From: Echinococcus granulosus
Lineage: Eukaryota > Platyhelminthes > Cestoda > Cyclophyllidea > Taeniidae
Reading direction: 5' to 3'
Length of the DNA: 64,000 nucleotides
NCBI RefSeq assembly: GCF_000524195.1
Contig: NW_020170381.1
Coordinates: 1,173,678-1,237,677, forward strand
Part shown: positions 52,808 to 64,000 of the stretch, in pieces
How positions within the stretch are numbered: the stretch's first letter is position 1
Layout of the letters: every line of letters starts with the position of its first letter
Made by a program: the position numbers and the translations under genes
Notes under the pieces: generated by a model
Seen by the model: the letters and a program-made list of their open reading frames with translations, nothing else
What the model was told of the DNA's origin: nothing
Database searches by the model: none

Positions 52808-54622
52808 TTAAGAAATAAATCCAGGATTATCGATCCCACCAAGGCACACATCGGTGGACCGGAGCAAGCGACTTTTTTCTCGACCTGATTTTTGAGAAAC
52901 TGGATGGTCAGTGGGCTCATCAGGCAAAGCCTTTGACATGTAACCATTCGTAGTAAGGCAAAAAATATCAAAGTTTTGAAATAAACTTGTACAGACGCGC
53001 CCCTCAAATAAATCAGTTTCCTGGTTGAGAAACATAACTGGACAAATATTTTGGCGTTTGCAAAAGGCTGCAAATGACTCGCATTCAGTTAGATGATCAA
53101 TCACGCTTGGTCGCTCGTAAATTACAAAGGAAAACGGGTCGATAGGCTCTATGGAGGTGCTGCCTGAGGTTCACAGATGTGCTNNNNNNNNNNNNNNNNN
53201 NNNNNNNNNNNNNNNNNNNNNNNNNNNNNNNNNNNNNNNNNNNNNNNNNNNNNNNNNNNNNNNNNNNNNNNNNNNNNNNNNNNTGGACTTTATACCTTGT
53301 TGTCGTTTAATGACATCTCCTCGTCGAACCGGAGAACTTGGTGACTTATCTATCTTTTGAACCTTCGAAAGAGGTGAACGCACTCGAGAACCTGTCCTTA
53401 TATTACTTACGGCAATGGTTTCTTCATCAGGCACAAAGATATCGTAATAGCCAGACCTCGCTCCCATTATACTGCTATCATTCGTGAAAACAGTGGCGCC
53501 ATTCAGGTTAGCGTTTTCATACACATCTGAAAAAAAGGTAGATGGTTCCGTATTGGGAAGGACAATTAGGTTGCGATACCCGTAGATATCAGGCCGCTTG
53601 ATTTCCAGCTCAGTAGAGCATGGTGCTAAAAAGTGTGTCACAATATTTAAGTTGTGGCAGTTTTCACCACCAACTTCATTATGTCGAAGGCCAGGTCGAG
53701 TCCAAATTTCGCCAAGCCGCCAAGAAAGTTGCTCACCGGTGCCAGTCATGGGTGAGGTTTTAATGCACTTTGTTTGAGAAGATGGCCTACAGCCAGAGTC
53801 ATGAAGTAGCTGCAGTGTAAGCTCATTCGGAGAGAAGGAAGATATGCGTCCACTTTGGATTGATCTTATAAGGACCTCGGCAACGTAGTCTGCAGCACTA
53901 TGCACTGCTTTTAAGCCTTGGAGGAATCCTATTTGGTATTCGTAGACAATGCACAAGTGCTGCGCAAATCTATGAATACTAATCTTGCGGTCAGATTCTG
54001 TAGTACTTCTGAGGATTGATAAAATACGAGACTGTTCAATATCGTGAAACTGGGGAAAAGGAAGATCATTTGCCTCCAATCTAGGCAAAGACTCATTTGA
54101 AAAATCGGGAAAGTGTGGATGAGAAAAATCCGTTTGAGAGCCTATGTCCAAGTTTGAATTTGAATCAGAATTTTCTGAGAGTGGAATTCTTTTACCTGGC
54201 AAAATGCGTGTCCAGGAGATACGCATCATAAATGGAGAATTAGTTAAGGAACGTACCTTTGGCGAACGATTTTGATTAACTGATTTTGAAAATAATTTGC
54301 CGCGTCGATATACCCCACACTCAAATTCAGGAGTTTTATCGCCCAGCGAAATCTGATCTCCGTCTGAGCTGAGACTTCTGTTTTTCAGATTTCCAGCTTG
54401 AGCTCCTGCAGAATGAGGAGACCTCTCTGATGAATGCAGAAATACAGCGGCACTTTTGGAAACGCAAGAAGGATTTGAGATATGTCTCTCCGAAGAAGGA
54501 CGCAAACCAAGAGATCCAGATGCTTGAAGTTTATGTTCAAAAGATTTTGCTAACCGATTTATAAACCACTTAAGGTGTAGTAACACTTTTGCATGATTAA
54601 GTGCAGGGCTGTTCAACATCAT
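52808..54622 (-). CDS. Unrecognised Ser-rich protein with large exon, interrupted by assembly gap
   Basis: An uninterrupted minus-strand frame runs from an ATG at 54622 to the gap edge at 53284, about 446 codons in one exon, in a window where exons average under 200 bp. The composition is protein-like. A short helical N-terminus is followed by a long Ser/Pro/Asn-rich stretch, a helical block (IHRFAQHLCIVYEYQIGFLQ and VAEVLIRSIQSGRISS), and a mixed region with DIYGYRNLIVLPN and SGYYDIFVPDEET. Beyond the gap a second exon probably starts at 53163 after CCTCAG and reads PFSFVIYERPSVIDHLTECE to the stop at 52808. The gap length is arbitrary, so frame across it is not known. No family is recognised; a resemblance of the helical block to the ULK1/ATG1 C-terminus is too weak to use. 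There is no signal peptide or clear catalytic motif. The gene is divergent from C2CD5, 0.73 kb away. Confidence 0.6.
53184..53283. other. Assembly gap (100 N)
   Basis: Exactly 100 N in a row, the usual placeholder for a scaffold gap of unknown length. It lies inside the unrecognised minus-strand gene. Confidence 1.
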
Positions 54623-55352
54623 TATTAAGTGAAAGGAAAAAAAGAATGGCAAGGAAAATGTGGCTCAGAGAGTTGACCTGATTTTTCCCACTGATTACAA
54701 CGAAGCGATAACACAAGGATTAGCGGCGGGGACTTACATGACGCGGTAAATACAACGGCTAAATATACAAACAAATTTTTAGTAATATATATTTATCTTT
54801 ATGAAAGCACAAATTTATGTTTACAAAATATATTTTTCATGTATTTGTTAGTTGACCTTGGTATGCAAAGTAAAGTAGCTTAGGTCGTTTGGTATGCATG
54901 ACGTTTTGCTTGTTTTCATTTGAGCGGGGGCTGTATTCGGTAGTTCACAGTCGGTCTGCATTTTACTTGATTTTTGAACAGGAACCTTCCGGCGTCCTAA
55001 TTTATGTTACACAAGGACTGTTATACTTTCACCCAGTAGTAATTGTCACTACGTTCTAATGCGACGTGAACTCGTTTATTTTAAGATCACAATCTATTTT
55101 AACCTGCTGAATTTGAGTTTTGGGACTTTCCGCGTAGACTGCATAATCTGTTGCTCATTTTCTTATGCGTTTTGAACATAATACTCAGGAAGGATTTGGT
55201 TTTTAATTTTAGTGGGCATCCATAGTTTGGAGAACAATTTCATTATGCTACACTTTTGTGAATTTGTATTCTTTTATCGAAGCGTTCTACACTATGTTGT
55301 AGTATTCTGAGATCAATAAATTCATGCATGCTGATGGTTATATTTTCTTCAG
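54623..55352. promoter_or_regulatory. Shared upstream region of two divergent genes
   Basis: About 730 bp separate the ATG of the unrecognised minus-strand gene from the first C2CD5 coding exon. The region is AT-rich without a convincing exon. It must hold at least the minus-strand promoter and probably the C2CD5 one, unless C2CD5 has a distant 5' untranslated exon. No specific element is identified. Confidence 0.4.
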
Positions 55353-55355
55353 GAA

Positions 55356-58300
55356 ATGCCGGCAGCTGTAAAGGTGAAAGTTCTTGCGGCTCGAAACCTT
55401 CCAGTGATGGACCGGACATCCTTTCTCACTGATGCTTTTGTTGAGGTTTGTACTTTGTTGTGGTTACTGTAAGGTTCGTCTTGGAAACACCATGTTCAAA
55501 ACAGAGGTTATTCGGCGTACACTGAATCCCGAGTGGAATTCTGACTGGTTTTGCTTTGAGGTGATTATTCTTAAGTCATTTTAACAAAGTCGTAGCTCAA
55601 CGAGGAAGCTCTACTCGAGGAAGCGCTCCAAGTTCGCGTACTTGACCATGACACCTACAGCGCTCACGACGCCATTGGTAGAGTGTACGTTGACCTTACG
55701 CCACTGCTTCAAACAGAACAGAAGCGCACTCTTAATGGCTGGTTCCCACTGTACGACACCATGCATGGTAACGTGATCACGCTCTCTTTTGTGCTACTAT
55801 TTGCCTTGCCTAGGCATTCGTGGTGAAATTAATCTCGCAGTACGTGTTGACCTATTCTCCGACGCCTGCAGACAACGATTCTCGTCACTTGGAGTCCGGT
55901 TTTTTTTCAGTGAGTGCTATTCATTTGTTTTCTCCCAGCGACATTTCGTTTACTGTTTGGTTATCTGTATTTTTTAACTTTTCTTCATTGCTTCGACATT
56001 ATCAACGGTGTTTTAAGACTTGTTGCAAAAATTTCACTTATAATAAGTTTTGCCGTCAATGTTTTCCAAGTACTTTGCTGCTTGTCCAGAGTGACTTTTT
56101 ATCGACTGCTATTTAAGATGAAATTTAGTCGGTGTCACCTTGTAATGATTTTATTTTTATGCACTCCCACTTACATTTTGAAATAAATTGTAATTAATGT
56201 CTAAGTGGAATTAGCATGTTAATTCATCTTGTGTCTGATTTAATCTAAAGACTATTACACGTTAGTCACTTTTGTTGAAAGTATTTTGATAGCTTCATTC
56301 GCATCAAAATTACCGCATTCTTTGGAGGTTTTTCGTTACACTCAATGTTGGTTTTTTTCATACTAATGTCCTTATTTTTACCCACCAACTAGTGAGCGCA
56401 AAATTTTCGTAAATTTTTGCTTGCTTAATATTAGTGCATTTCATTCCTCTTCAACGAAATGTTGTCTGAACTGTAGCCGATCTTTGCTTCTAGTATGTTT
56501 ATTTTAATGCTATTCCTACCTACTTGTTAAATGATTAGTGTCATGCCAAATAACCGGTTGATCATTTGCGAAGTTCCTCATTTCTTAACACGTACAAAAG
56601 ACAGTTTAACATTTTTCACCAAGGAAACTATTTGGAATAATTGATGTCAACTGTTTGCCATCCCCTTCTTTCATAGGCTCTTCCATTCCTTCAGGATACA
56701 GAGTGATCAGCCTCATCGGTTTTGTCCGAGAATTAGTTATGAACGACGACCCAGAGCATCAGTGGATTGAGAAAATTCGGACCTCAAGAGCTTCCAACGA
56801 GGCTCGACAATGCCTTTTCTCGCAGCTAGCGGGTAGGTTCTACTGAGTATCATACTATGCTGCTTCGAGTTATTCATCACTTCAACAATCCCTCATGGCC
56901 TTTGGCTGTAGAATTCATTTTTATCTTCTTTATTCCTGATACAATAAACTCTTTACTAACGATTAAAATTTTAAATGCACTTTGTGCCGTTTTTCATGTA
57001 AAATACTTTACCCTGTAGTAAGTCCTTTCTTCAGTATTTTTTAACGAAAGGTTATTACTTGGTGGTTTTTATAAGTTTTAATTCAGTGAGCAATGGTAAA
57101 TTTCGCCCATCTTTACCCTTTTTTGATATGATCCCGAATTTCTCTTGTTGTATTTCTAATATCTCCTCCTTTTCAGGCGAACTACAAAGCAAGTTGAGCC
57201 GGAAGGTTCTTAGCTTAGGCGGGAACGCGGTCATTGGGTATGGTTTTTTTCGACATACCTTAATGCTGCCAAAAAATTAAGTGGCCTTCGAAGTTTTGAG
57301 ATATGGACATTTTCAAATGCTTGTGAATACGTAGTGTACCAAATTAAATAATAAAGCTATGGACCTCATCTACCGCTATACCATCTGCTTCAATCGGGGC
57401 GTTGTATTTACCATATCACCTGCAGAACTTGCTTGTTTTTAAGTAGCGTATTTTCTATCTGGCTTCCATTTCAATATATCATTTAAATATGTTGCGTTTC
57501 CGACCAGGATTTAGCTGGCATAAATAATCCTCCCTTATGAATTTTTATGCGAGCTTTACTACAGAGTTCAGGTGTGACTTGATTTTTTTGCAACCAATTC
57601 ACTCAAGCTTTTTGGACTTTGCCTTGATATCCAAGCACTTTACGAAATTGTTTGTTGTGGGTTCAGGTATCGGTTGCACTTTGATCTGGAGGGTGACACA
57701 GGAATCGTGGCACGAGCCATTGGAACTGCCGTTCGACTTCAGCGCTCTCCTACCAATAGTCAGCTAAGAATATCGCTGCTGAGGAAGTGAGCGATTCCCT
57801 GTAATTTTAACTTCAATGGTAATTCCTGTATTTCTTCGTGCTGTTGGTCGCCGTTTTGAGCAATCTCTGTAATAGTTTACTAAATTGCGATATCTACTTC
57901 TTGCTGTGATATGCTCTTGATATTTTCCCGGTTTCAGAGAAAGTTTCATAGGGTTATTTACCATGCCGTCATTTTAACATCATTAAATTGTCGAAGGATG
58001 AGTCTTTCAAACTTAACGTGCTTACGATAGAGTGCCGATGTTAACATTCATGTCGCTGTCTACATCCTTTCTCAAAGGAACGCTTGCTTGCGACGTAGAG
58101 CTTCTGTTTCTTTTCTCATATAGTTTTCAAATTTTTTTATTGTGGAACTGCATGGCCATAAATGAAAAAATGCTTCCAGCATTATGATGGTTGCCGAAAT
58201 TGCTAAACTTGGAGCGGAAACTTTTCGTTCATCTTTAATATCTTCAATATTAAGGAGAAGCGTTCAAATAGTTGTAAACACAGGTGCAGGTCTAGCTGTT

Positions 58301-61300
58301 TTAGTAGTGATAATGCCTTTACCATGAATGGGTAAATTTTTGATGAACCATTTCTGGCAGATTGATTTCCGCTAAACAATCTACCGATATTTCAGAATCT
58401 TCCTTATAAACAAATGACTGTAAAACTTATTTCAAAGATTTAATAAACGTTGATAGGTCAAATTGATACTGTGAAGGTGGTGCCTTTGGTATGACACTGA
58501 TTTCCATGAAGATTTCACTTCTCTTTGTATCTTTTGATCAAATAAATACCCTTTAAGGAAACACTGTGGGCAAATTTGGTGACTAATGATACGAGACTGG
58601 CATTACAATAGTGTTGAAACCCAGAAATGAATTAAAGTATGCTCTAGGATTCCATCGATTTTCCTCTCTTTTTTGAAATCATCAGTCTGATATTCTAGTT
58701 TCACACTCTCCTCATTTGATCTCAACGCTTAGGATGTTCCTCTTGAAACTTTGTGTTTTACAACTTCTTAAATCTGTATGCATTGTTATTATTTCTATTA
58801 ACATAGATATTTTTGGTCAATTCACGACAATTGTATTTAAGGACTCGTGTTTTTGGCTGGTTTATGATTATCCTGTCGTGTGGTTTTGCAGAAATTCAGA
58901 AAAAGGTGATTCTGAAGTGGAAACAAAAGTACCAGTCCAGGGCGAGAGTGATGCTAAGCCGTATGGTACGTCGCCTAGTACATGGTTTTTAATCGCATAT
59001 CTCACATGTAGGCTACAGAATATCCCGTTATTTTTGGCGTTTCAAGTGTTTTTTCTTTAGAAAACTTGACCAGGGAGTGATTGAGCGATAAACTTGTGTA
59101 GAGTTTGCAAGTAAAGCTTTTTATTTAATCGTCAATCAATATTACAGTTTATAATTTATTTATTCGATAAATTTGACTGGTGCAAATGATGGTACATATC
59201 TTTTTTTTCGTAAAAAGTTTATTGGAGTCATGATTTGTGTCCGCTTTTAGTTAGATTGAGGAAGTAGTATGTGTTTGACTTTACCCCTGAATTATCTGTT
59301 CCCTGTTTTACTTTTCGATTTCCAGTCAATCCCCCAATTGGCGGGTATGCGTTGTCTTCTCCCAAACCCCTCAATGCTGCAGTATGTTATCTCTAACTTA
59401 TGCATTTTACGTATTTTACAAATTGCAATGGCTTGTAGCAAATTTCGTTTTCTACTTTGCCCTCGTTTAGTAGCTATAACATCATCTGCAGTTTGGACTA
59501 CTATTATTCAAATGCCACATTTTGTGCTTGGCAGAACATTTGGGAATAGGGTGATATGCATTGCTTCGGTCCTGCAGTCCTCTTGCTGTTATGCACGAGC
59601 ACTGTGGTTTGAGAAAATAGTTTCTGCTTAAGATAAGTAGAATGCCTTCTTTTTAGAATCACAAGCGTCATCAATATAGCTTGGCAAACTTATTCATGAG
59701 CAACGTCGAAGCTTTGCATTGATTTGACCTTGCAGAATATCTTTTTGGGAAAATCGTCGAATGTTAACATACGAGTTTTTGTGGTGCATGCGGTTGACTT
59801 CGCTCATTCTCTGCTTTTAAATATCTTTTATACGCTGTAATTATCCTAACTTCGTAACGGCTTATTTTTAAACTAAATTACTTGTACGTAAACTTCCAAT
59901 ACTTACAAGGAATTGGTTGTTGAATGGTTGAATAAATTGAAAGCTAGCATGGCTTGCTAACTTTTTCATTATGTCTTTTTGCATTCATGATATTACTAAG
60001 CATTTTCCAGTCATGCATGGAAGTTACTTTATTCTAATTACTCTTTTAGGAATTCCCTTTCCTTACGATTTCACACCCACCGAGAGGACTTATTCGCCAC
60101 TTTGGCAGTGTTATTGTTGCAAGATCTGTCAAGCTTTTAGACAAAAATGCAACAGGTTAGCATGCTTTTTTCTGCCTTTTCTGTAGCTTACCGACTTGAC
60201 TTCTTTTCTGGGTAGCACCTGCGAATGGCGACTTCTTCCTTTCTAATGTTTTCTTTTTTGTTTTTTTTACGCATATTAATATGAAAAGGAGCATTGTCAC
60301 TCATTAACTTGCTTCCCATTACTCATCATAGTCATATTCTCCTATTGCTTTTACTCATTTCTTGCCATTATTGTAGTTGGCTTGTTCTACGAATCAATAT
60401 TTTGAGAGCTAAAATTCAGCAATAGTTATAACTTCAAATGCCTTTTTTATCATCATCTTCAGATATACATTAAGCGTTTTTTTCTAAGGTACTCCTTTTG
60501 TCTAAGCACATTTCATAAGTTCATTATTTTTCACGGGATATTCTTACAATAACGCACCCTTTTATCAAAGCCACTGTTTTTACTTACTGATGAATTCTTC
60601 AACCCCCAAAAGGTTATCGACCACTAAGATATGTGATTTCACTAAGTGCTAATTGCTGGCTAGTTTTTTTATTTTTTGGAAAATGTCAGCCTATTTTCTT
60701 GACAAAGGATCTTTGTAATTGCCTTACCTGCCTTTGGTTTGGTCAAATTCTCTTTAGTAAATGCTTCAGTCAATCAGCGCAAGTGTATTTACAATCAAAG
60801 CAGTTTAGATGAATTTAATTACACTCTTGTCAATTACCCACACAGTCCTTATCGGCCGGTGTCGTTTGCATTTAGAAAAATTAACAGGTTCAAGTTTAAT
60901 TGGTAACACTTCGATTTGGCTCATTTTACTCTACAAACGAGCCTTGCCATCCGGGACGAAAATATTCAGCATGACTTGTGAATTCAGAAGCTGTACAAAC
61001 TTCATGTAAAGGAGCGATTCTCCCATAGAAGTTAGCTCAAACCGTTTGATATTATTTCTGCAGTAACGATTGGGTTCTATAATGTAATTTATTTTAAAAC
61101 AACAATCATAATTCCCTGGCGAAGTGTTTTTTTTCTGTGGTGCAGAAACTGTAAATTCTCGAGTGGCTTGGTGGCTGGAGCTTCGAACGGAGGCGCTGAC
61201 ACGTATGTACAATGTTGGCTGTGACGCACTCGTCGGCTACCGCGAGGAGTGTACCATCTACGAGGACATCTGTGTACTCTCTGTCTCCGCCACCGCGGTG

Positions 61301-63699
61301 ACGCTCAACCAACTTTGGACCCATTTCTTCGACGTTCCTGGACCCTCTTCCTTTCGGCCCTCGAAATCATCCTCCTTGAGACAAGGCCGGTGCATTTTCT
61401 CTCTGTTCCCCTCACCTTGTCATCCTCGAGCATGATGAGTTTCTCAAAAATACCTTAAGGCGACCATTTTGTCTCTACTCCATTGAATATTTAGCTACCG
61501 ATCATAGAATTTATTGGAACTTTGGCGTTCGTGCAATTGATCTAAACGCACAAATTTTTCATTGATACACTCCTATTTTTAGCTGAATGATGTTCCGGTT
61601 TCGTTCTTCATTCCGTCTATGGCCAGACTTACGGCAAATCTATGTTGAATCTAATTTTATCTTTGACATAAGTCACGGCTCATAATTTGTATACATACTT
61701 TTGGAAGCTTCAGTTTTTGAAGCTCGATTTTACTTAAAGTCTAATTCTCTTGTAATTAACAGTGATATATATACCTAGATGGGTTTTATTATTTGAACAT
61801 TAAACCAATTATCGTCATCGACACCAGTGCAGCCACTTAATTTTCCCTCCATCTTTTTCATATCGTCTCGGTGCAGGTATTGGTGTAAATTATCATCCAG
61901 AATAGAAATAAAGACGCCAGTAAACACAAAATTAGCCCAGATGAATTGCACTTCATTTCATAAATATAGTTTTGTCCACATCGCAACGTGATCCCATTTA
62001 TCTGTTCACGTCATCATCTCGTTGTTTTATAGCCTTTACTAATTGCATCTCCAACACCATCCTCAATCGTTATTATTTAAAACACCTTGTTTGGGCCGTG
62101 TGCTTTGCAAATAGCCTGCAAATTGGCGCTCTCAGACAAACGTCAATGTGGTCTATCTGCACGTTCAAGTATGAGTTGAGGGGATTGGGTACGCAGTTTC
62201 TAGGACAAATGTTTAAAACCCGTATTTCATTCCAAAGCTGCACCTAAAAAAACTCACCACTGGAGAATTTCATTTTTTTTAATTAAGTGGACCTATAATT
62301 TAGTCGGTTAGATCATTAGCGTTACGCAGCACGATGCCAAATATCGTTTTAATCCAGATTTGCGGGATAGTGATACGTAATTCATGCAAGTGAAAGCGGT
62401 TTCTGTATCAAACGAAATCTTTTTTGTTGTTATTTCAGATTCACCAAGTAGAGTGGCGGACATTATTCAGAATGAACGCGACCACGTCACTGATATACCC
62501 AGCGGTCTTCCTGTCTCTCCCAATCCTAAAGGGGTCGCAGACAATTCTCCTTGGACATGCTCAAAGTAATTAATTGGTCTTAGTTTTTCTGACCTGAAAA
62601 ATAATCCATTTTGAAGTTTTACTTGATCTTGAGGGGTTTAACACTTGCATCTCAACTTATCTGAGAACCCGACTTTTGTTCTAGCATTTACTTTGTAGTG
62701 TAGATTAGTTATTTTGACCATTTAGGTTTGTCCGGCTCCATTTTCGCACCCATTGCTAACTTGTAGCAAACAACATTGATCGTGCGTAACGGACGAGGTC
62801 CGTAGTTTGACGCTAATTTTAGTTACGATTGCAGTGTTTGTCACATACCATCACTAAATCAGGCTCTGCCGCCCAATAAATCAATGCGATGCCGAGTGTG
62901 CCGAGTGGCTTTTGTCCCCGAATTTCTCCTCTCCACGACGGATTTTCCTCCTGAATTGTCTGTCGTCGGTAGACCATCATTCATTCAGGTTGGGTACGTA
63001 GTTTACATCACACATTCCTATAAAATCTTCGTTAAACTAAGCTTACTTTTTGTGTGTGCGGACTTTTGCTGAACTCTTAGCAAACAAGCGGTATCATAAT
63101 GGTGCGTTCACACTAAAGATATATGAGTTCACTTTATTTGTTGTTTCAGGATCCCAAATAGATTATGTGGTCCTTATTTCCGTTAAGTTCCACTCCTTCA
63201 CTTTCGCTTGGTTCGAAAACCAGGGATCAAGTGCTTAGTATGCAGACTATAGCACTTGTGAAAGTGCCCCTCCTCTCAAATGATTTTTTAAACACTGTAG
63301 TTTGAGTCGCTCAAAAAAAGTGGAGAAGGGCGAGTCGGCTGCTCGAGAAATCAGTGAGGTATGCTTTTCTCTTATTTATAACCCAGTCTGTTAGCTGCTT
63401 CCTTACATCGAATACGAACTTCACTACCGACTCTTACAAAAACTGAGGGTAGGTATAACCGTTGACAGTGGCGATCTTTTAGTTGCGAGGGATGAATGCC
63501 ATTTTTGGACTTTCTCTTCAGTTGGCTATTGGTGAGGATTTAGTAGTCGTACTAGCGGTACGCCACTCGCTTATCCTCCTTAAATTTTCTACCGGTAATT
63601 ATAAGCAGTAAATCCATCTTTTATTGTTAGACTGGTACTGGAGTCTGTATTCCAGCGCTTCCATCTGCACAACTCCCAAAGGTGTGCCCTGTGAGTGGA
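55356..63699 (+). CDS. C2CD5: C2 domain-containing protein 5 (CDP138), partial at 3' end
   Basis: C2CD5 is a Ca2+-dependent phospholipid-binding protein linked to insulin-stimulated GLUT4 vesicle fusion in mammals. Exons: 55356-55445, 55474-55560, 55596-55767, 55814-55909, 56677-56832, 57177-57237, 57667-57786, 58892-58965, 59326-59381, 60050-60155, 61146 to an unresolved end before 61433, a likely exon 62439-62565, 62863-62993, 63301-63358, 63395-63448, 63483-63557, and 63631 to 63681 or 63699. The N-terminal C2 domain has Ca2+-ligand Asp in NLPVMDRTSFLTDAFVEV and VLDHDTYSAHDAIG. IRGEINLAVRVDLF, RTSRASNEAR, YRLHFDLEGDTGIVARAIGT, GSVIVARSVKLLD, NVGCDALVGY, a CxxC pair (MRCRVCRV), LLPYIEYELHYRLL and GMNAIFGLSLQLAIGEDL all follow in the family order. 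The coding start directly follows an acceptor (TTCTTCAG, then GAA ATG). The middle, between 61.4 and 62.86 kb, is not phase-resolved. The gene continues past the window. Confidence 0.94.
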
Positions 63700-64000
63700 G
63701 TAAGTGAAGTTTGCTGCGTCTTGACTTTTTCTTCATCGTTACTTTTTAATGGAAAAAGGATTCTTTTAGAACCTCAGCACCCTACATACCGATCTATTGC
63801 GTAACTTAAGGACTTTCAACGACAGATGCTGCGTGCTATTTGGAATCCCAAAAGTAATATTTTGCCATTATCGAGCTTATTTTAATCAAAGCACAGTTTA
63901 TTTTACAAAGCAATGCACAACAATCACACAATTGAACACACTTTCACTAAAACAGGTCGCCTATTTTATATTTAAAATTTGGTTTAGGATTCTGCATAAA

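Noticed and set aside
52684..53073. 129-codon minus-strand ORF with membrane-like hydrophobic stretches
   Set aside because: It overlaps in another frame the second exon of the unrecognised gene. Its hydrophobicity comes from T-rich sequence near the 3' end, so I treat it as a shadow frame.
53750..54050. Similarity of the orphan's helical block to the ULK1/ATG1 C-terminal domain
   Set aside because: Only a short pattern of Leu/Ala and a Gly-Arg/Lys turn is shared; alignment fails on both sides and no kinase domain is visible.

Overview
This is eukaryotic nuclear DNA: multi-exon genes with GT-AG introns, no operons and no ribosome binding sites. The AT-rich base composition, the mix of very short introns (28-46 bp) with introns of kilobases, and acceptor-like AGs directly upstream of several start codons fit an invertebrate, most likely a parasitic flatworm (cestode or trematode). 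The protein families themselves are general animal ones, so the phylum is an inference.

Layout. 1-19180 (+): most of phosphatidylinositol 4-kinase alpha (PI4KA). I traced 35 exons with consistent splice phases from 1768 to the stop codon; the N-terminal part lies upstream of the window. 19990-21039 (+): a short UFM1-specific protease of the UFSP1 type. 21046-22468 (-): LIN37, a MuvB/DREAM complex subunit, convergent with UFSP1, with only 6 bp between the two stop codons. 24061-25670 (+): cofactor-dependent phosphoglycerate mutase, five exons. 27390-28727 (-): an unrecognised multi-exon gene whose 5' end is unresolved. 31895-35895 (+): a secreted IGFBP-N/Kazal/Ig protein (KAZALD1/IGFBP7-like), three exons. 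35896-52807: about 17 kb, AT-rich, with no gene I can support. 52808-54622 (-): an unrecognised gene with a very large exon, broken by a 100-N assembly gap. 55356-end (+): the first two thirds or so of C2CD5 (CDP138), cut by the window edge.

The genes are independent housekeeping or signalling genes rather than one pathway: plasma-membrane PI4P synthesis (PI4KA), UFM1 processing (UFSP1), cell-cycle gene repression (LIN37), glycolysis (PGAM), an extracellular modulator (KAZALD-like) and a membrane-trafficking C2 protein (C2CD5). I saw no bacterial-type system, CRISPR array, tRNA, rRNA or intact mobile element. The most unusual features are the nearly abutting UFSP1/LIN37 tails, the class of 28-46 bp introns, a GC-AG intron that ends exactly before the catalytic Asp-Pro-His of UFSP1, large low-complexity insertions in PI4KA, and two sizeable unrecognised genes.
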